This document shows, in pieces, positions 45,701-52,269 of a DNA stretch of 64,000 nucleotides. Every line of letters starts with the position of its first letter. Positions within the stretch are counted from its first letter, which is position 1. The stretch spans positions 27,119 through 91,118 of the forward strand of contig JAQBNO010000209.1 of the NCBI GenBank assembly GCA_028288485.1, written 5' to 3'. The DNA comes from Segetibacter sp. (lineage in GTDB: Bacteria; Bacteroidota; Bacteroidia; Chitinophagales; Chitinophagaceae). The notes under the pieces are model-generated. The model was not told where the DNA came from, did not search any database, and saw only the letters and a list, made by a program, of their open reading frames with translations. A program made the position numbers and the translations under genes.

Positions 45701-48700
45701 AGTATACAGGTACGACCTGATTAGTGGTAAAGTAAACCATGTTGCTTACCAGGCTAATCAAAAAGACGCCTTTTACCATCGTTATACATACGATGCCGAA
45801 AATAGGCTTACGAATGTAGAAACGAGCCGTGACAGTTTTTATTGGGAGAATGATGCGTATTACGAGTACTATAAGCATGGTCCTTTGGCAAGAGCTATAA
45901 TTGGCCAGAACCAGGTGCAGGGTGTAGATTATGCTTATACTCTGCAAGGTTGGTTAAAAGGTGTAAATACTACAGGTATAAGATCGGACAATACCAGTTA
46001 TGATATGGGAAGAGATGGTATTTCAGGAAGCAAAGTAGCAAGGGATGCATTCGGTTTTGGTTTATATTATTATCCGACATCTTATGACGGGCGGCGTGAT
46101 TATTCGCCGATATCCAATATCAATCCTTTTGCAATATGGACTTATGTTAATGGAGTAAAACCTTTGTACAATGGCAATATTGCTGCATCGAGCATACATA
46201 TACCTGCTGTTGGCGATCCCTTCATGTATTTGTATGGGTATGACCAGTTGAACCGGTTGAAAGAGATGAGTGCAGTTAAAAAGCCTGCGGGTGTAATGGT
46301 AAATGAGCATGAAAACTGGTGGAGCAATCCGGACTACACTAACGATTTTAAAGAGAACATCAGCTACGATGCGAATGGAAATATTCAGAGTTATGTTAGA
46401 AACGGAAATACAAACGCAGGAAAACCTCTTGCAATGGATAGTTTGAAGTATCATTATGTACCGGGGACTAACAAGCTCGATTATATAAGGGATGATGTTA
46501 GTCGCAATAATTACAATGAGGACATAGACAATCAAAACCCCCACAACTATACTTATGATCCTATTGGTAACCTCGTTAAGGACAATGCCGAAGGGATTAG
46601 CAAAATAGACTGGACTGTATATGGTAAGATCAAAAAGATAACAAAGTCTGATAATTCGGTTATAGAATATAATTATGATCCATCCGGTAACAGGATAAAT
46701 AAGGCGGTCACGATTGCAGGCAAAACAACGCAAACTTTTTATATAAGGGACGCCCAGGGTAATGTGTTAAGCATTTATCAAAGTGGAATTGACACTTTGA
46801 ATGCGGGAAAGCTTACGCAGACAGAGGTAGATTTATATGGTAGCAGTCGCCTCGGTATACTCAGGACTAATACAAATATGGAAGCTGCTCTTAAGGCCGA
46901 TACATTTGTTGTAGCGTTAAACAGCACTTACCGCGATACAGGATTTGTTCGCGGGTACAAACAGTATGAGTTTTCCAATCACCTGGGGAATGTACTGGCA
47001 ACAGTAAGCGATAGAATAAAGCAAATTGTGTCTCCTGTTAATCCCGGACTAGTGGATCGATATGAGGCCAATGTAATAACTGCTAATGATTACTACCCGT
47101 TTGGAATGCTGATGCCCGGGAGGAATAAATATCTGTCGGAGTTTACAGAGACTAAGCAAGTAAAATCTTGTGTGAGTTGCGGAATGCTGCAGCAACTTAT
47201 CGATGATTACTTTTCTACTACGGGCGCAGGCCCCGGTAGTGAAACGGCAATGGTTGGCTATATTAAAGGTAATCTGCTAGCCGACAGTCTTAGCTTTACA
47301 ACAGCGGAAATTCAAGGTGCATTGGACAGTTGTGGAAATAGCTGGAAGAAGAATATTGCTTACCATGCTGACCAGGGCCCTTTCCTTAAATATGAAACAG
47401 CACCTCAGGTACGTTTCCATAAAGAAAACTTTAGTATAGCTGCGTGGATTTACCCGGAAACACAGAACCAGCAAGTACAAACCATCGTGACGAACCATTC
47501 CTTTTATGGAAACGCATTAGGTGGTTATCGGCTATACCTTCTTGACGGGAGGCTGCATTTACAGACGGGGGATATTAATTATGCTATGACCGATAGTGGC
47601 TGTGCCCAGGTGCGTACCGTTAATAGGATAACAACGAATCAATGGCATGAGGTTGTTGCAGTAAGAAATGGAAACAGTGCAGTAAACTTTAAAATTTATG
47701 TAGATGGAGTATTGCAACCAACAGAAGTGGCAGGCTATGCAGCTATGAGAAATGGAGATGTATTTAATGAATACGGAGGAAGATACCTGGTGGGTAACGG
47801 AAGCGGTTCTGGTGGATTGATTGAAAATTTTATCGGGTATATCAAAAACCTTAAAGTATACAACCGTTCTTTAACTCCTGCAGTTGTATGGAATAATTAC
47901 TATACGTCCTGCACAGGTAGCGTAGATACTGCCGGCCTTGTACTCTGGAGTAAAATCGACGAGGCCACAACGAGCGTAGTTAAAGACTATAGCCGCTTTA
48001 ATACACCTGGGGATTTGCAGGTAACTGCATTTGGAGGAGGGGTTGGCCGAGCAGAGCGTGATTCTTGCATCACAGTTAATGAAAGTGTACTTTGCAAGAC
48101 GAGGACGGTAACGGTACCGGTCGTTAAGGGGTATAGGTACGGATTTAATGGGAAGGAGAATGATAATGAGCTGAAGGGCGAGGGAAATAGTTTGGATTAT
48201 GGCGATAGAATTTATGATCCAAGAATTGGCAGGTGGTTAAGTGTTGATCCTTTGCAAAAAAAATATCCAAACTGGAGTCCCTATAACTTTGTTATGAATA
48301 GTCCATTGAAATTGAAAGATGAAAATGGGAAAGACGTTTCGGTCTCAATAGATGGCAATTCTATTGTTTTTACTTCAACAATATATATTACTGGTCCTGG
48401 TGCCAGCGATGTTGCTACAAATGCTAATAAGACTTATACCGAATTTTCTAAAGCTGCTTTACAAAACAGGACATATAAAGATACCGAAGGGAAGGTTTAT
48501 AATGTCCAAATACAAATGAATTTTGTTTCAGTAGATCCGACGAAGCCCGATGACCCTAACCTTGCTGCTTATAATAAAACTATAAATGCTAAAGTAGGAG
48601 AATCTGGAAATAATGTTCTCGAAATCACAACTGATCAAAATAAATTGCTAAATCAGAATAGAGCAAATGCGGGACATCCGGCAGGAAAAAATTATTCTGA

Positions 48701-49160
48701 AGGCTTAACTAAAAAGGAACGAGTTTTATTATCTAATGGATTTTCTGAAGGAAGAATTACTCATGTTTCAGGTGTTGGTAATTTAGCCTATTTAGCGACA
48801 CAGGATAAAGGGAATATGGCGATACATGAAACCTTACATAATTTCGGTTTAGGCGATAGATACATCGAGCATTTGGCATACAGCTGGATTACAACTCTTA
48901 CAAATGGAAAGCAAATTGTGGGAGCATCGAATGATATGCCAACATTCTATCCGGGTTATCAGCATGATATGATGAGCGATAACTCTTTAAACTTCAATCA
49001 GGATCATATAAATAACTTAGCAAGCAAAGCATTAAAATTAAGCAAAGTCAAAGGAAATAACTTCGTTATGTCGGAAAAAGTAGACGGTGCTAATAATAGA
49101 GACAAATCAAATGCAGTTAAAGAATATACTGACGGAAAAACAAAGTATACAAAAAAATAA
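39774..49160 (+). CDS. RHS-repeat polymorphic toxin with zincin-like C-terminal domain, 3128 aa
   Basis: Order: signal peptide (about 1-27); beta-rich FN3-like domain; DUF6443-like segment (about 295-360, VVVQYFDGSLRSRQTV); several CxxC-flanked helical modules; LamG-like domain (about 1408-1596); YD repeats (about 1740-2405); the RHS core start DYYPFGM (about 2438); a second CxxC-plus-LamG module inserted inside the core (about 2464-2730); then YGFNGKENDNE (about 2787) and GRWLSVDPL (about 2818). The polymorphic C-terminus (about 2840-3128) carries MAIHETLHNFGLGDRY at about 3015, a HExxHxxGxxD zincin motif, so it is probably a metallopeptidase toxin. A small secreted protein starts one base after the stop, fitting toxin-immunity organisation. 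No T9SS domain is visible. Confidence 0.85.
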   Translation: MHFFIKKIARPFLFFLFSFYVFEGFSQTDYEYKVQISGALNKITKDTFRVLKNPRFFNDKNFLDTPYTVKNIITLAVFEGGTYFVKDKFNATVSLRIDYITADNSTGSFIRDFTINYDPNDKFKSRSSFVFSNAQEVKVTVLKVDSSVNWNVTKTLVIENTMRPQPRYKFTCTQLVPGILFSDSNKINKDELFVGWGTVPGATEYDLEWAYIDSLPLAKGLYGTTSFNKNKIFENNATRITVAAEKYSIPLMYDNAGSLFFRVRAVQQNANGIRIEADWTYPPGVVLAGYAFRGHQRPLNWQSSISFAEDGKRKVVVQYFDGSLRSRQTVTKDNSSNTTVVAQTFYDYQGRPAIQVLPAPTLSKIVEYSKNFNVGLNGVEYVKDNFDTLATSSDCCKEGADPMGNTNGASKYYSPSNPDKNNRFNKFIPDAQNYPFTETEYTQDNTGRISRQSGVGPNFRLGSNHDTKYYYGTPDRKELDALFGTEAGDYTHYTKNMVRDGNGQYSVSYVDMHGRTIATALAGTPPDSISLSTLSSNNTTTITETLSNSSMTVIKDLVMESKKGLLVSKAGKHTFNYTLNPESLTKDDCSIPKKSICYDCLYDLRITISDNCGNQSFGGKKFDTVFQNFKIDSIDVTCSPAKGFNSINFDKVLAEGSYEVTKELSVSRYGLNYYRDSVFMPKNTCKSLQDFINDQRTLFVNANCKPACQACQATLGSWEQFRDTLMKKTGIRTEDSAQYRGMLWSAYQEASENCKALCENTGDNDDIRASMLLDMSSPSGQYANPDKASDVFSIFYDKNGDPNYTPTFKRPDIIYLNELGKLDSVYDPIAGTYVRPQDLSAKEFSRQFKSTWGDALLRFHPEYYKLVEYERYNTSHIWDRKFSVTEDFQTARVAGYLNPTAIFAISSQKPKLPGGTDPLPSTQVPNQATDYFRVKIDARLNNYVSSANINLWSLATIMTRCPNTDEACVNQYKPIGNSFDTTVICKADLDMAWRNFREAYLNIKRDIIYSRIDSLIKTNYSTTPPTNPSPIQLTNAGYVPHFNNAQNALGQNGLGYITSQSPLPSRSSAIDSANNTLNRYYDSNCHAYAKMWMQQLSSCSSYTPAALDIIIPQLVRVCKEGSDVNHPYGASSVKPSSTDAFRSFEDVIRNYNSTHTTDAGCTEDLITAPEPYDNQVIYANKPVWTKPETCECEKINSLYAEYSSYGSSYSSFSVFLSKTRNTIMSEADLTTLRNMCNTSSECKFVTKPITLPPALQCYSGDICITCKQVAALDTAFRKKYPGITPLRITSDTTEQKKNQLYANFFNNKLGFAKQAWEYLDFIDSCKKAGFIPVPVNTVTPQCASCDSLQAKINAYFVSRSADAGTEAGMLAFMKSRFDAEGLIFTTQQIQQGLVNCSNSYQKNLAFRYRQPALLFFEKPALCLGTENFTLEGWIYPEVSSTDTQTIVVHSSSNFVGDWKTGGFYGYRLFLQNGKLNFMAGNGVKPYNAGGCIWIRSDANVSLKKWQHVVVERVGNQASDFKIYIDGVLQNKTAIEGCNALLTSQPICSGAESNRLMIGNGSLNGGNVKEFKGMLKQIRLYKRALPDSVVRNNFNCTGNPSDTTAMLLWARMDEGTGRMRDYSKYQHQDSFHVAGGGTYTKSSFSGGGGPAVNPGCLPNGIYLCNSTTPAPTLYLCGKSEPVFPPAVPENIDNCSDSTFLIVSTATELYNAYRDSIKNSFDTAYRNKCLQAYKYETFTVTHQVSEYHYTLYYYDQAGNLVKTVPPEGVRENRDDSWLVQVQTERNKGLSGKKVVPDHVMFTNYRYNTLNQVVAQATPDAGESKFWYDRLGRLAVSQNAKQKVSGKVYSYTKYDPLGRIEEVGETTGVDTMSIAISRSQNLLNQWQNNAAGTRTQITQTIYDKQQSALQPALNAVNLRNRVAATYYYTMAANLPGKVYQTATYYSYDIHGNVDTLLQDYKGLPAMGATGISSNRIKKVVYRYDLISGKVNHVAYQANQKDAFYHRYTYDAENRLTNVETSRDSFYWENDAYYEYYKHGPLARAIIGQNQVQGVDYAYTLQGWLKGVNTTGIRSDNTSYDMGRDGISGSKVARDAFGFGLYYYPTSYDGRRDYSPISNINPFAIWTYVNGVKPLYNGNIAASSIHIPAVGDPFMYLYGYDQLNRLKEMSAVKKPAGVMVNEHENWWSNPDYTNDFKENISYDANGNIQSYVRNGNTNAGKPLAMDSLKYHYVPGTNKLDYIRDDVSRNNYNEDIDNQNPHNYTYDPIGNLVKDNAEGISKIDWTVYGKIKKITKSDNSVIEYNYDPSGNRINKAVTIAGKTTQTFYIRDAQGNVLSIYQSGIDTLNAGKLTQTEVDLYGSSRLGILRTNTNMEAALKADTFVVALNSTYRDTGFVRGYKQYEFSNHLGNVLATVSDRIKQIVSPVNPGLVDRYEANVITANDYYPFGMLMPGRNKYLSEFTETKQVKSCVSCGMLQQLIDDYFSTTGAGPGSETAMVGYIKGNLLADSLSFTTAEIQGALDSCGNSWKKNIAYHADQGPFLKYETAPQVRFHKENFSIAAWIYPETQNQQVQTIVTNHSFYGNALGGYRLYLLDGRLHLQTGDINYAMTDSGCAQVRTVNRITTNQWHEVVAVRNGNSAVNFKIYVDGVLQPTEVAGYAAMRNGDVFNEYGGRYLVGNGSGSGGLIENFIGYIKNLKVYNRSLTPAVVWNNYYTSCTGSVDTAGLVLWSKIDEATTSVVKDYSRFNTPGDLQVTAFGGGVGRAERDSCITVNESVLCKTRTVTVPVVKGYRYGFNGKENDNELKGEGNSLDYGDRIYDPRIGRWLSVDPLQKKYPNWSPYNFVMNSPLKLKDENGKDVSVSIDGNSIVFTSTIYITGPGASDVATNANKTYTEFSKAALQNRTYKDTEGKVYNVQIQMNFVSVDPTKPDDPNLAAYNKTINAKVGESGNNVLEITTDQNKLLNQNRANAGHPAGKNYSEGLTKKERVLLSNGFSEGRITHVSGVGNLAYLATQDKGNMAIHETLHNFGLGDRYIEHLAYSWITTLTNGKQIVGASNDMPTFYPGYQHDMMSDNSLNFNQDHINNLASKALKLSKVKGNNFVMSEKVDGANNRDKSNAVKEYTDGKTKYTKK

Positions 49161-49161
49161 A

Positions 49162-49719
49162 ATGCGCTTATCAATATTTAATATTTTATTTTCTTTCCTA
49201 CTATTCGGAAATGCTGCCAGATCTCAAAAACAAGAGGTAGGTTTCACAGTAAAAATGGACGGTTATTTTATTAATTTAGGCGGTCAGAAAATATTCCAAC
49301 CGTGCGAAGATGCTTCTAAGGCGATATGGAAGACTATAGATAACAGAGCGTTTACTTTATCAATTGATGATAGGAACGATTTGTATTTGGAATCAATTGA
49401 GAATATAGGGGATTCAGTAGTTGCTGAGGTGTACGATTCTTCTGAAATGATGTATTATAAAGTAAGGCTATCGTATTTTTACGGGACCCTAGAGGCTATT
49501 ATATTTTTTGATACTGAAAAATCCGATTTTCTCAAAACTTGTAAAGAAATTTTTTATAGTAAAAAAAAGTATTCATTCAACTGTTTATTTTTAAGAAACA
49601 GAGTCAAAAAAATAATACCAAGAAATAAAAATGATGTGTGGCTTATGTATAAGTATTACAAGGATAAAGGATATAATGTTCCTCAATGGCTTGAAAAAAT
49701 TGTTCATTATAAGAAATAA
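49162..49719 (+). CDS. Candidate secreted immunity protein for the RHS toxin
   Basis: 185 residues. The frame is open further upstream but the ATG at 49162, one base after the RHS stop, gives a clean signal peptide (MRLSIFNILFSFLLFGNAAR). The mature part is a small mixed alpha/beta protein (VGFTVKMDGYFINLGGQ, FFDTEKSDFLKTCKE) with a basic tail. In polymorphic toxin loci the gene directly after the toxin tip usually encodes its antidote. A signal peptide means protection in the periplasm or at the surface, where a secreted metallopeptidase would act. No known immunity family recognised. Confidence 0.6.
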   Translation: MRLSIFNILFSFLLFGNAARSQKQEVGFTVKMDGYFINLGGQKIFQPCEDASKAIWKTIDNRAFTLSIDDRNDLYLESIENIGDSVVAEVYDSSEMMYYKVRLSYFYGTLEAIIFFDTEKSDFLKTCKEIFYSKKKYSFNCLFLRNRVKKIIPRNKNDVWLMYKYYKDKGYNVPQWLEKIVHYKK

Positions 49720-49856
49720 AATCAATTTTTTCCGCCGGTGTTGGTGTTTGTGCCCGTGTGGTTGTTCTTGCGCGTTCGCCGTTGTTTTGTCTGTGCCTGC
49801 GTTGGTGTTCGCCGCTTTGCCGTTTTTGTGCCAGTGTTGGTGTTTGCCGCCTCGCC

Positions 49857-49943
49857 GTTGCAGTGTGTTGTGACCTGCAACTGAAGCCTGGGTAGGGAGA
49901 TAAGAAATTAAAGTCGTTGGTGTAAAAGCCGACGGCCTTTTTT
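49857..49943 (+). ncRNA. Two-hairpin element, copy A
   Basis: Hairpin 1 pairs GTTGCAG (49857) with CTGCAAC (to 49881). A purine-rich linker with GGTAGGGAGATAAG leads to hairpin 2, an 8-bp stem (GTCGTTGG / CCGACGGC, two G-U pairs) followed by a T-run (to 49943), which can act as an intrinsic terminator. Compared with copies at 50180, 50999 and 52047, stem 1 changes on both sides (GTTGTTG/CAACAAC there), which supports real RNA or cruciform structure. Confidence 0.55.
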
Positions 49944-50058
49944 ATTCCCTCGCTGGTTTAAGTGTTAAGGCACTTAAATCTAAAATGGATTGCAGGACTG
50001 TGTCCGGTAATTTAGAGCTGTTTGTAAAAGGCGTAGGAGCTAATAATAAGAGATTAAA

Positions 50059-50089
50059 GCCGTTGGTATTAAAGCCCGTGGCTTTTTTT
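50059..50089 (+). terminator. Terminator-like hairpin (hairpin 2 alone)
   Basis: GCCGTTGG / CCCGTGGC with a central TATTAAAG loop and a run of seven T. It matches hairpin 2 of the two-hairpin element but lacks hairpin 1. Confidence 0.4.
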
Positions 50090-50179
50090 AAGTTTACAAA
50101 GCAGCTATATTACCGTTCTCCCTAGGTCTTGCAAAACAAAGCGAAGGTTGTGCCTCTGCAGGTCTTCGCCGCCTTCGCC

Positions 50180-50204
50180 GTTGTTGTGTCTTGTGACTAA
50201 CAAC
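50180..50204 (+). repeat. Two-hairpin element, copy B (hairpin 1)
   Basis: GTTGTTG pairs with TAACAAC around a TGTCTTGTGAC loop; the GGGTGGGTAGGGAGAT linker follows. Hairpin 2 is eroded here. Confidence 0.5.
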
Positions 50205-50459
50205 TGAAGGGTGGGTAGGGAGATCAGAAATTAAACCGGTTTATAAAAAGCTTGGAAACTATTCCGTTTTGAAGTATGTTTTATATTAACTATAGAAGGA
50301 TAAAGTCTTTTCTTTTTAAGGGCTGTTTTCAGGCGCTGCCCCGCCAGCAAAAAGAGCATTGAATGGTGAATTATTTTAGTTAATAAGTTAGAAGGTAATT
50401 GAGATCTCTTGTTTAGCTTTAGCCGGGGCTTCGGATTTACTAGTTGAGGTAACTGAATT

Positions 50460-50651
50460 TCTATTGAAAAGGATTACGGATAAGACTAAGACGTCGTTTT
50501 TCGCTGCTATGCAATTGTTCTTAATATTTTGGATGAGCTTAAACAAATCCGTGAGAAAAGAGGTTACAAGGAAGGCGAATTAGAGTTTGAGCGGATGTGT
50601 CCTGAAGGTTCAAAACTTCCAGGCAGTGAAAAAAGAACAATTTCATTCTAA
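50460..50651 (+). pseudogene. Orphan toxin-tail remnant
   Basis: From about 50532 the frame reads ILDELKQIREKRGYKEGELE and on to SKLPGSEKRTISF before a stop at 50651. The region before it (EVTEFLLKRITDKTKTSFF) is in another frame. No start codon or core domain precedes it. Because an immunity-like gene begins 10 bp later, it looks like the displaced C-terminal tip of an RHS-type toxin. Confidence 0.4.
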
Positions 50652-50660
50652 AACTGAATT

Positions 50661-50963
50661 ATGCATCCAAGAATCAAAGAATTGTATGAGCTTATAAAAA
50701 TTGTAGAGAAAGCAAAAGTGCTGACTTTTGAAGTCCTTCATTTTTTAAAGGAGAATGGTGCAACCAGAACGGAAGCAGCTATCGTGTTGCATTTATGTTT
50801 TAATATTGAAGCAAAGCAAGCGGATGATTTTGTCATCAAGTCACAAGTTTGGGAGCCGGAAGATCCTGATGATGTTTTTTATCAAACGTTGAAGTATCTG
50901 TATTACAATCCTGAAGACTCAAACTATGAGGCAGATGACAACAGAGTGCAAGTGTCCATCTAA
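50661..50963 (+). CDS. Candidate orphan immunity protein, 100 aa
   Basis: An acidic soluble protein of 100 residues (MHPRIKELYELIKIVEKAKV ... FVIKSQVWEPEDPDDVFYQT ... YYNPEDSNYEADDN). It is helical in the first half with no signal peptide, so a partner toxin would act in the cytoplasm. Its position, 10 bp after a toxin-like tail and before a two-hairpin element with terminator, is the layout of a displaced toxin-immunity cassette. No family recognised. Confidence 0.5.
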   Translation: MHPRIKELYELIKIVEKAKVLTFEVLHFLKENGATRTEAAIVLHLCFNIEAKQADDFVIKSQVWEPEDPDDVFYQTLKYLYYNPEDSNYEADDNRVQVSI

Positions 50964-50998
50964 ATAAGACGTCCGCTGTTTATACATTTGTTTTCGCC

Positions 50999-51083
50999 GT
51001 TGTTGTGTCTTGTGACCAACAACTAGGGTGGGTAAGGAGATAAGACATGAAAGCCGTTGGAGAAAAGCCAGCGGCTTTTTTTA
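50999..51083 (+). ncRNA. Two-hairpin element, copy C
   Basis: Hairpin 1 GTTGTTG / CAACAAC (50999-51023), linker GGTGGGTAAGGAGATAAG, and hairpin 2 GCCGTTGG / CCAGCGGC with a T7 run (51053-51083). It lies just after the candidate orphan immunity gene and would terminate its transcript. Confidence 0.55.
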
Positions 51084-51195
51084 TTTAGCGAAAGCTTTTT
51101 TAGTTTTATGATGAGTGATAGCCATATCAATAAAATAATACACCTTGTCTTTGAAGCTTGCTTGTTTTCCATACACGGTTGGAGAAATCCAAGCC
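51050..51195 (+). repeat. Direct repeat, left copy (~145 bp)
   Basis: The segment from the terminator stem through ATGAGTGATAGCCATATCAA to GGAGAAATCC is repeated at about 52100-52245 with only a few differences, at a spacing of about 1.05 kb. Both copies are followed by a group II intron 3' relic. Confidence 0.7.
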
Positions 51196-51398
51196 AAAAG
51201 AGGGCCGTAATTCAAGGTATTCGAAAGGAAGCCGAAGTATAGTAGAGGACTAAATCTTAATAGTGATGAAGTTTCTGTAATGGGAATGGAGCGAAGGGTT
51301 TAGCTCATTGGTTTGCATTAATTAAGACAACATGGAGTAGTTCATGGACGATCAAGTTTAGTTCGATGTTGTGATTAATTCTTTTTCCACCGAATGAG

Positions 51399-51472
51399 AA
51401 GAGCGGGGTGAAGGGAGACTTTCCAGCACTTTCCGTGAGGGGCTTGGGTTGAAATGTCCTTGCCTACTCTAC
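51399..51472 (+). ncRNA. Group II intron 3' relic, copy 2
   Basis: GAGCGGGGTGAAGGGAGACT ... GTGAGGGGCTTGGGTTGAAATG ... CTTGCCTACTCTAC lines up with domain V/VI at 24470-24542, including the GAAATG and TTGCCTACTC ends. Stem pairing is damaged, so it is a decayed 3' end. Confidence 0.55.
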
Positions 51473-51532
51473 CACTGGTACTGCTGTAGTTTCTTCAACA
51501 ATTGCCGGGGTACCTGCTATTACACACGGCTA

Positions 51533-51649
51533 ATAAAGGAGACCCCAGCAGTGACGGAGAAAGGATTTACGAAAGTTGGATCAATTAGTGGGGAAAAAAA
51601 TACCGATGGAACTTATAAAGCTGTAAATAGCATAATATTTACTAAATGA
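51533..51649 (+). pseudogene. Orphan toxin C-terminal tail coupled to the next gene
   Basis: An open frame without its own start encodes ETPAVTEKGFTKVGSISGEK followed by TYKAVNSIIFTK. Its TGA overlaps the next ATG (ATGA at 51646-51649). Such tight coupling and the lack of an upstream core domain fit a displaced RHS toxin tip that keeps its antidote gene. Confidence 0.45.
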
Positions 51650-51894
51650 AAAAGATATGGAAATCAACGAACAATACTTCTGTTAACAAAAAATTTCTTA
51701 TCCCAAAAAACCAAGATGAAAGTAACCAAGAGTGGGTGGAGATAACTATTGATTATAATAGTAATGTTTTTACTGCCAGAAAAATTAAAGATTTAAGTTT
51801 AAATGAAGAGTGGGAAGAATATAACGATTATACATTTCCATCTTCTTTATTAAACGAATTCTTAAATACATCAAAAAGTATTCAAGATATTTAG
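51646..51894 (+). CDS. Candidate orphan immunity protein, 82 aa
   Basis: A soluble acidic protein (MKKIWKSTNNTSVNKKFLIP ... EWVEITIDYNSNVFTARKIK ... PSSLLNEFLNTSKSIQDI). It starts within the stop codon of a toxin-tail fragment (ATGA overlap) and contains no signal peptide. That position is typical of the antidote in a polymorphic-toxin cassette. No family recognised. A degenerate copy of the repeat element begins right after its stop. Confidence 0.5.
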   Translation: MKKIWKSTNNTSVNKKFLIPKNQDESNQEWVEITIDYNSNVFTARKIKDLSLNEEWEEYNDYTFPSSLLNEFLNTSKSIQDI

Positions 51895-52046
51895 GCGTTG
51901 GGTAAGTAGCTAAGAAATCAAAGCCGTTGGTGTAAAAGCGTTGGGTTTTATGCCTGCGTTGGCGTTCTCCACCTTACCGATGTGTCGGTGTTGGTCTTCG
52001 CAGCCTCGTAGTTGTTTTGTGCCCGTGTTGGTGTTGCTGCTTCGCC
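51895..52046. repeat. G/T-rich repeat tract, second array
   Basis: A degenerate hairpin-2 sequence (CGTTGGTGTAAAAGCGTTGG) is followed by imperfect GTTGGTGTT/GCCTCG units like those at 49735-49856. It leads directly into hairpin 1 of copy E. Confidence 0.45.
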
Positions 52047-52131
52047 GTTGTTGTGTCTGTGACCAGCAACTGTAGGGTGGGGTAGGGAGATAAGCATTAA
52101 GGCCGCTGGTGTAAAAGCTGGCGGCTTTTTT
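52047..52131 (+). ncRNA. Two-hairpin element, copy E
   Basis: Hairpin 1 GTTGTTG / CAGCAAC (52047-52070, one G-U pair), linker GGGTAGGGAGATAAG, and hairpin 2 GCCGCTGG / CTGGCGGC with a T6 run (52102-52131). Stem 2 differs from copies A and C in a way that keeps pairing. Confidence 0.55.
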
Positions 52132-52245
52132 ATTTAGCGTAAGCTTTTTTAGTTTTGTGATGAGTGATAGCCATATCAATAAAATAATACACCTTGTCGT
52201 TGAAGCTTGCTTGTTTTCCTTACAGAGGTTTGGAGAAATCCTAAC
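52100..52245 (+). repeat. Direct repeat, right copy (~145 bp)
   Basis: Near-identical to 51050-51195. In this copy the ~180 bp that separate the repeat from the intron relic on the left are mostly deleted. Confidence 0.7.
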
Positions 52246-52269
52246 CGAAATCTCTCTTAACTGAATAAG

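Larger units (their letters stand above)
49720..50660. repeat. Repeat-rich intergenic region downstream of the toxin gene
   Basis: 49735-49856 is a G/T-rich imperfect repeat (units like GTTGGTGTTCGCCG). It is followed by the first two-hairpin element (49857-49943), a second terminator-like hairpin (50059-50089) and a second copy of the first hairpin (50180-50204). The rest up to 50660 holds a decayed toxin-tail frame (50460-50651). Confidence 0.55.

Noticed and set aside
46062..46733. 223-codon minus-strand frame
   Set aside because: Lies wholly inside the YD-repeat part of the RHS toxin gene; its repetitive Ile/Tyr content mirrors that repeat.
51057..51242. 61-codon frame across the 145-bp direct repeat
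   Set aside because: Part of it recurs in the second copy, but it begins inside a terminator and the copies differ in length and frame context; treated as noncoding repeat.
49735..52131. Possible CRISPR array from repeated GTTG-rich units
   Set aside because: Units are imperfect, spacing is irregular, there are no unique spacers and no cas genes; better explained as hairpin elements and G/T-rich repeats.
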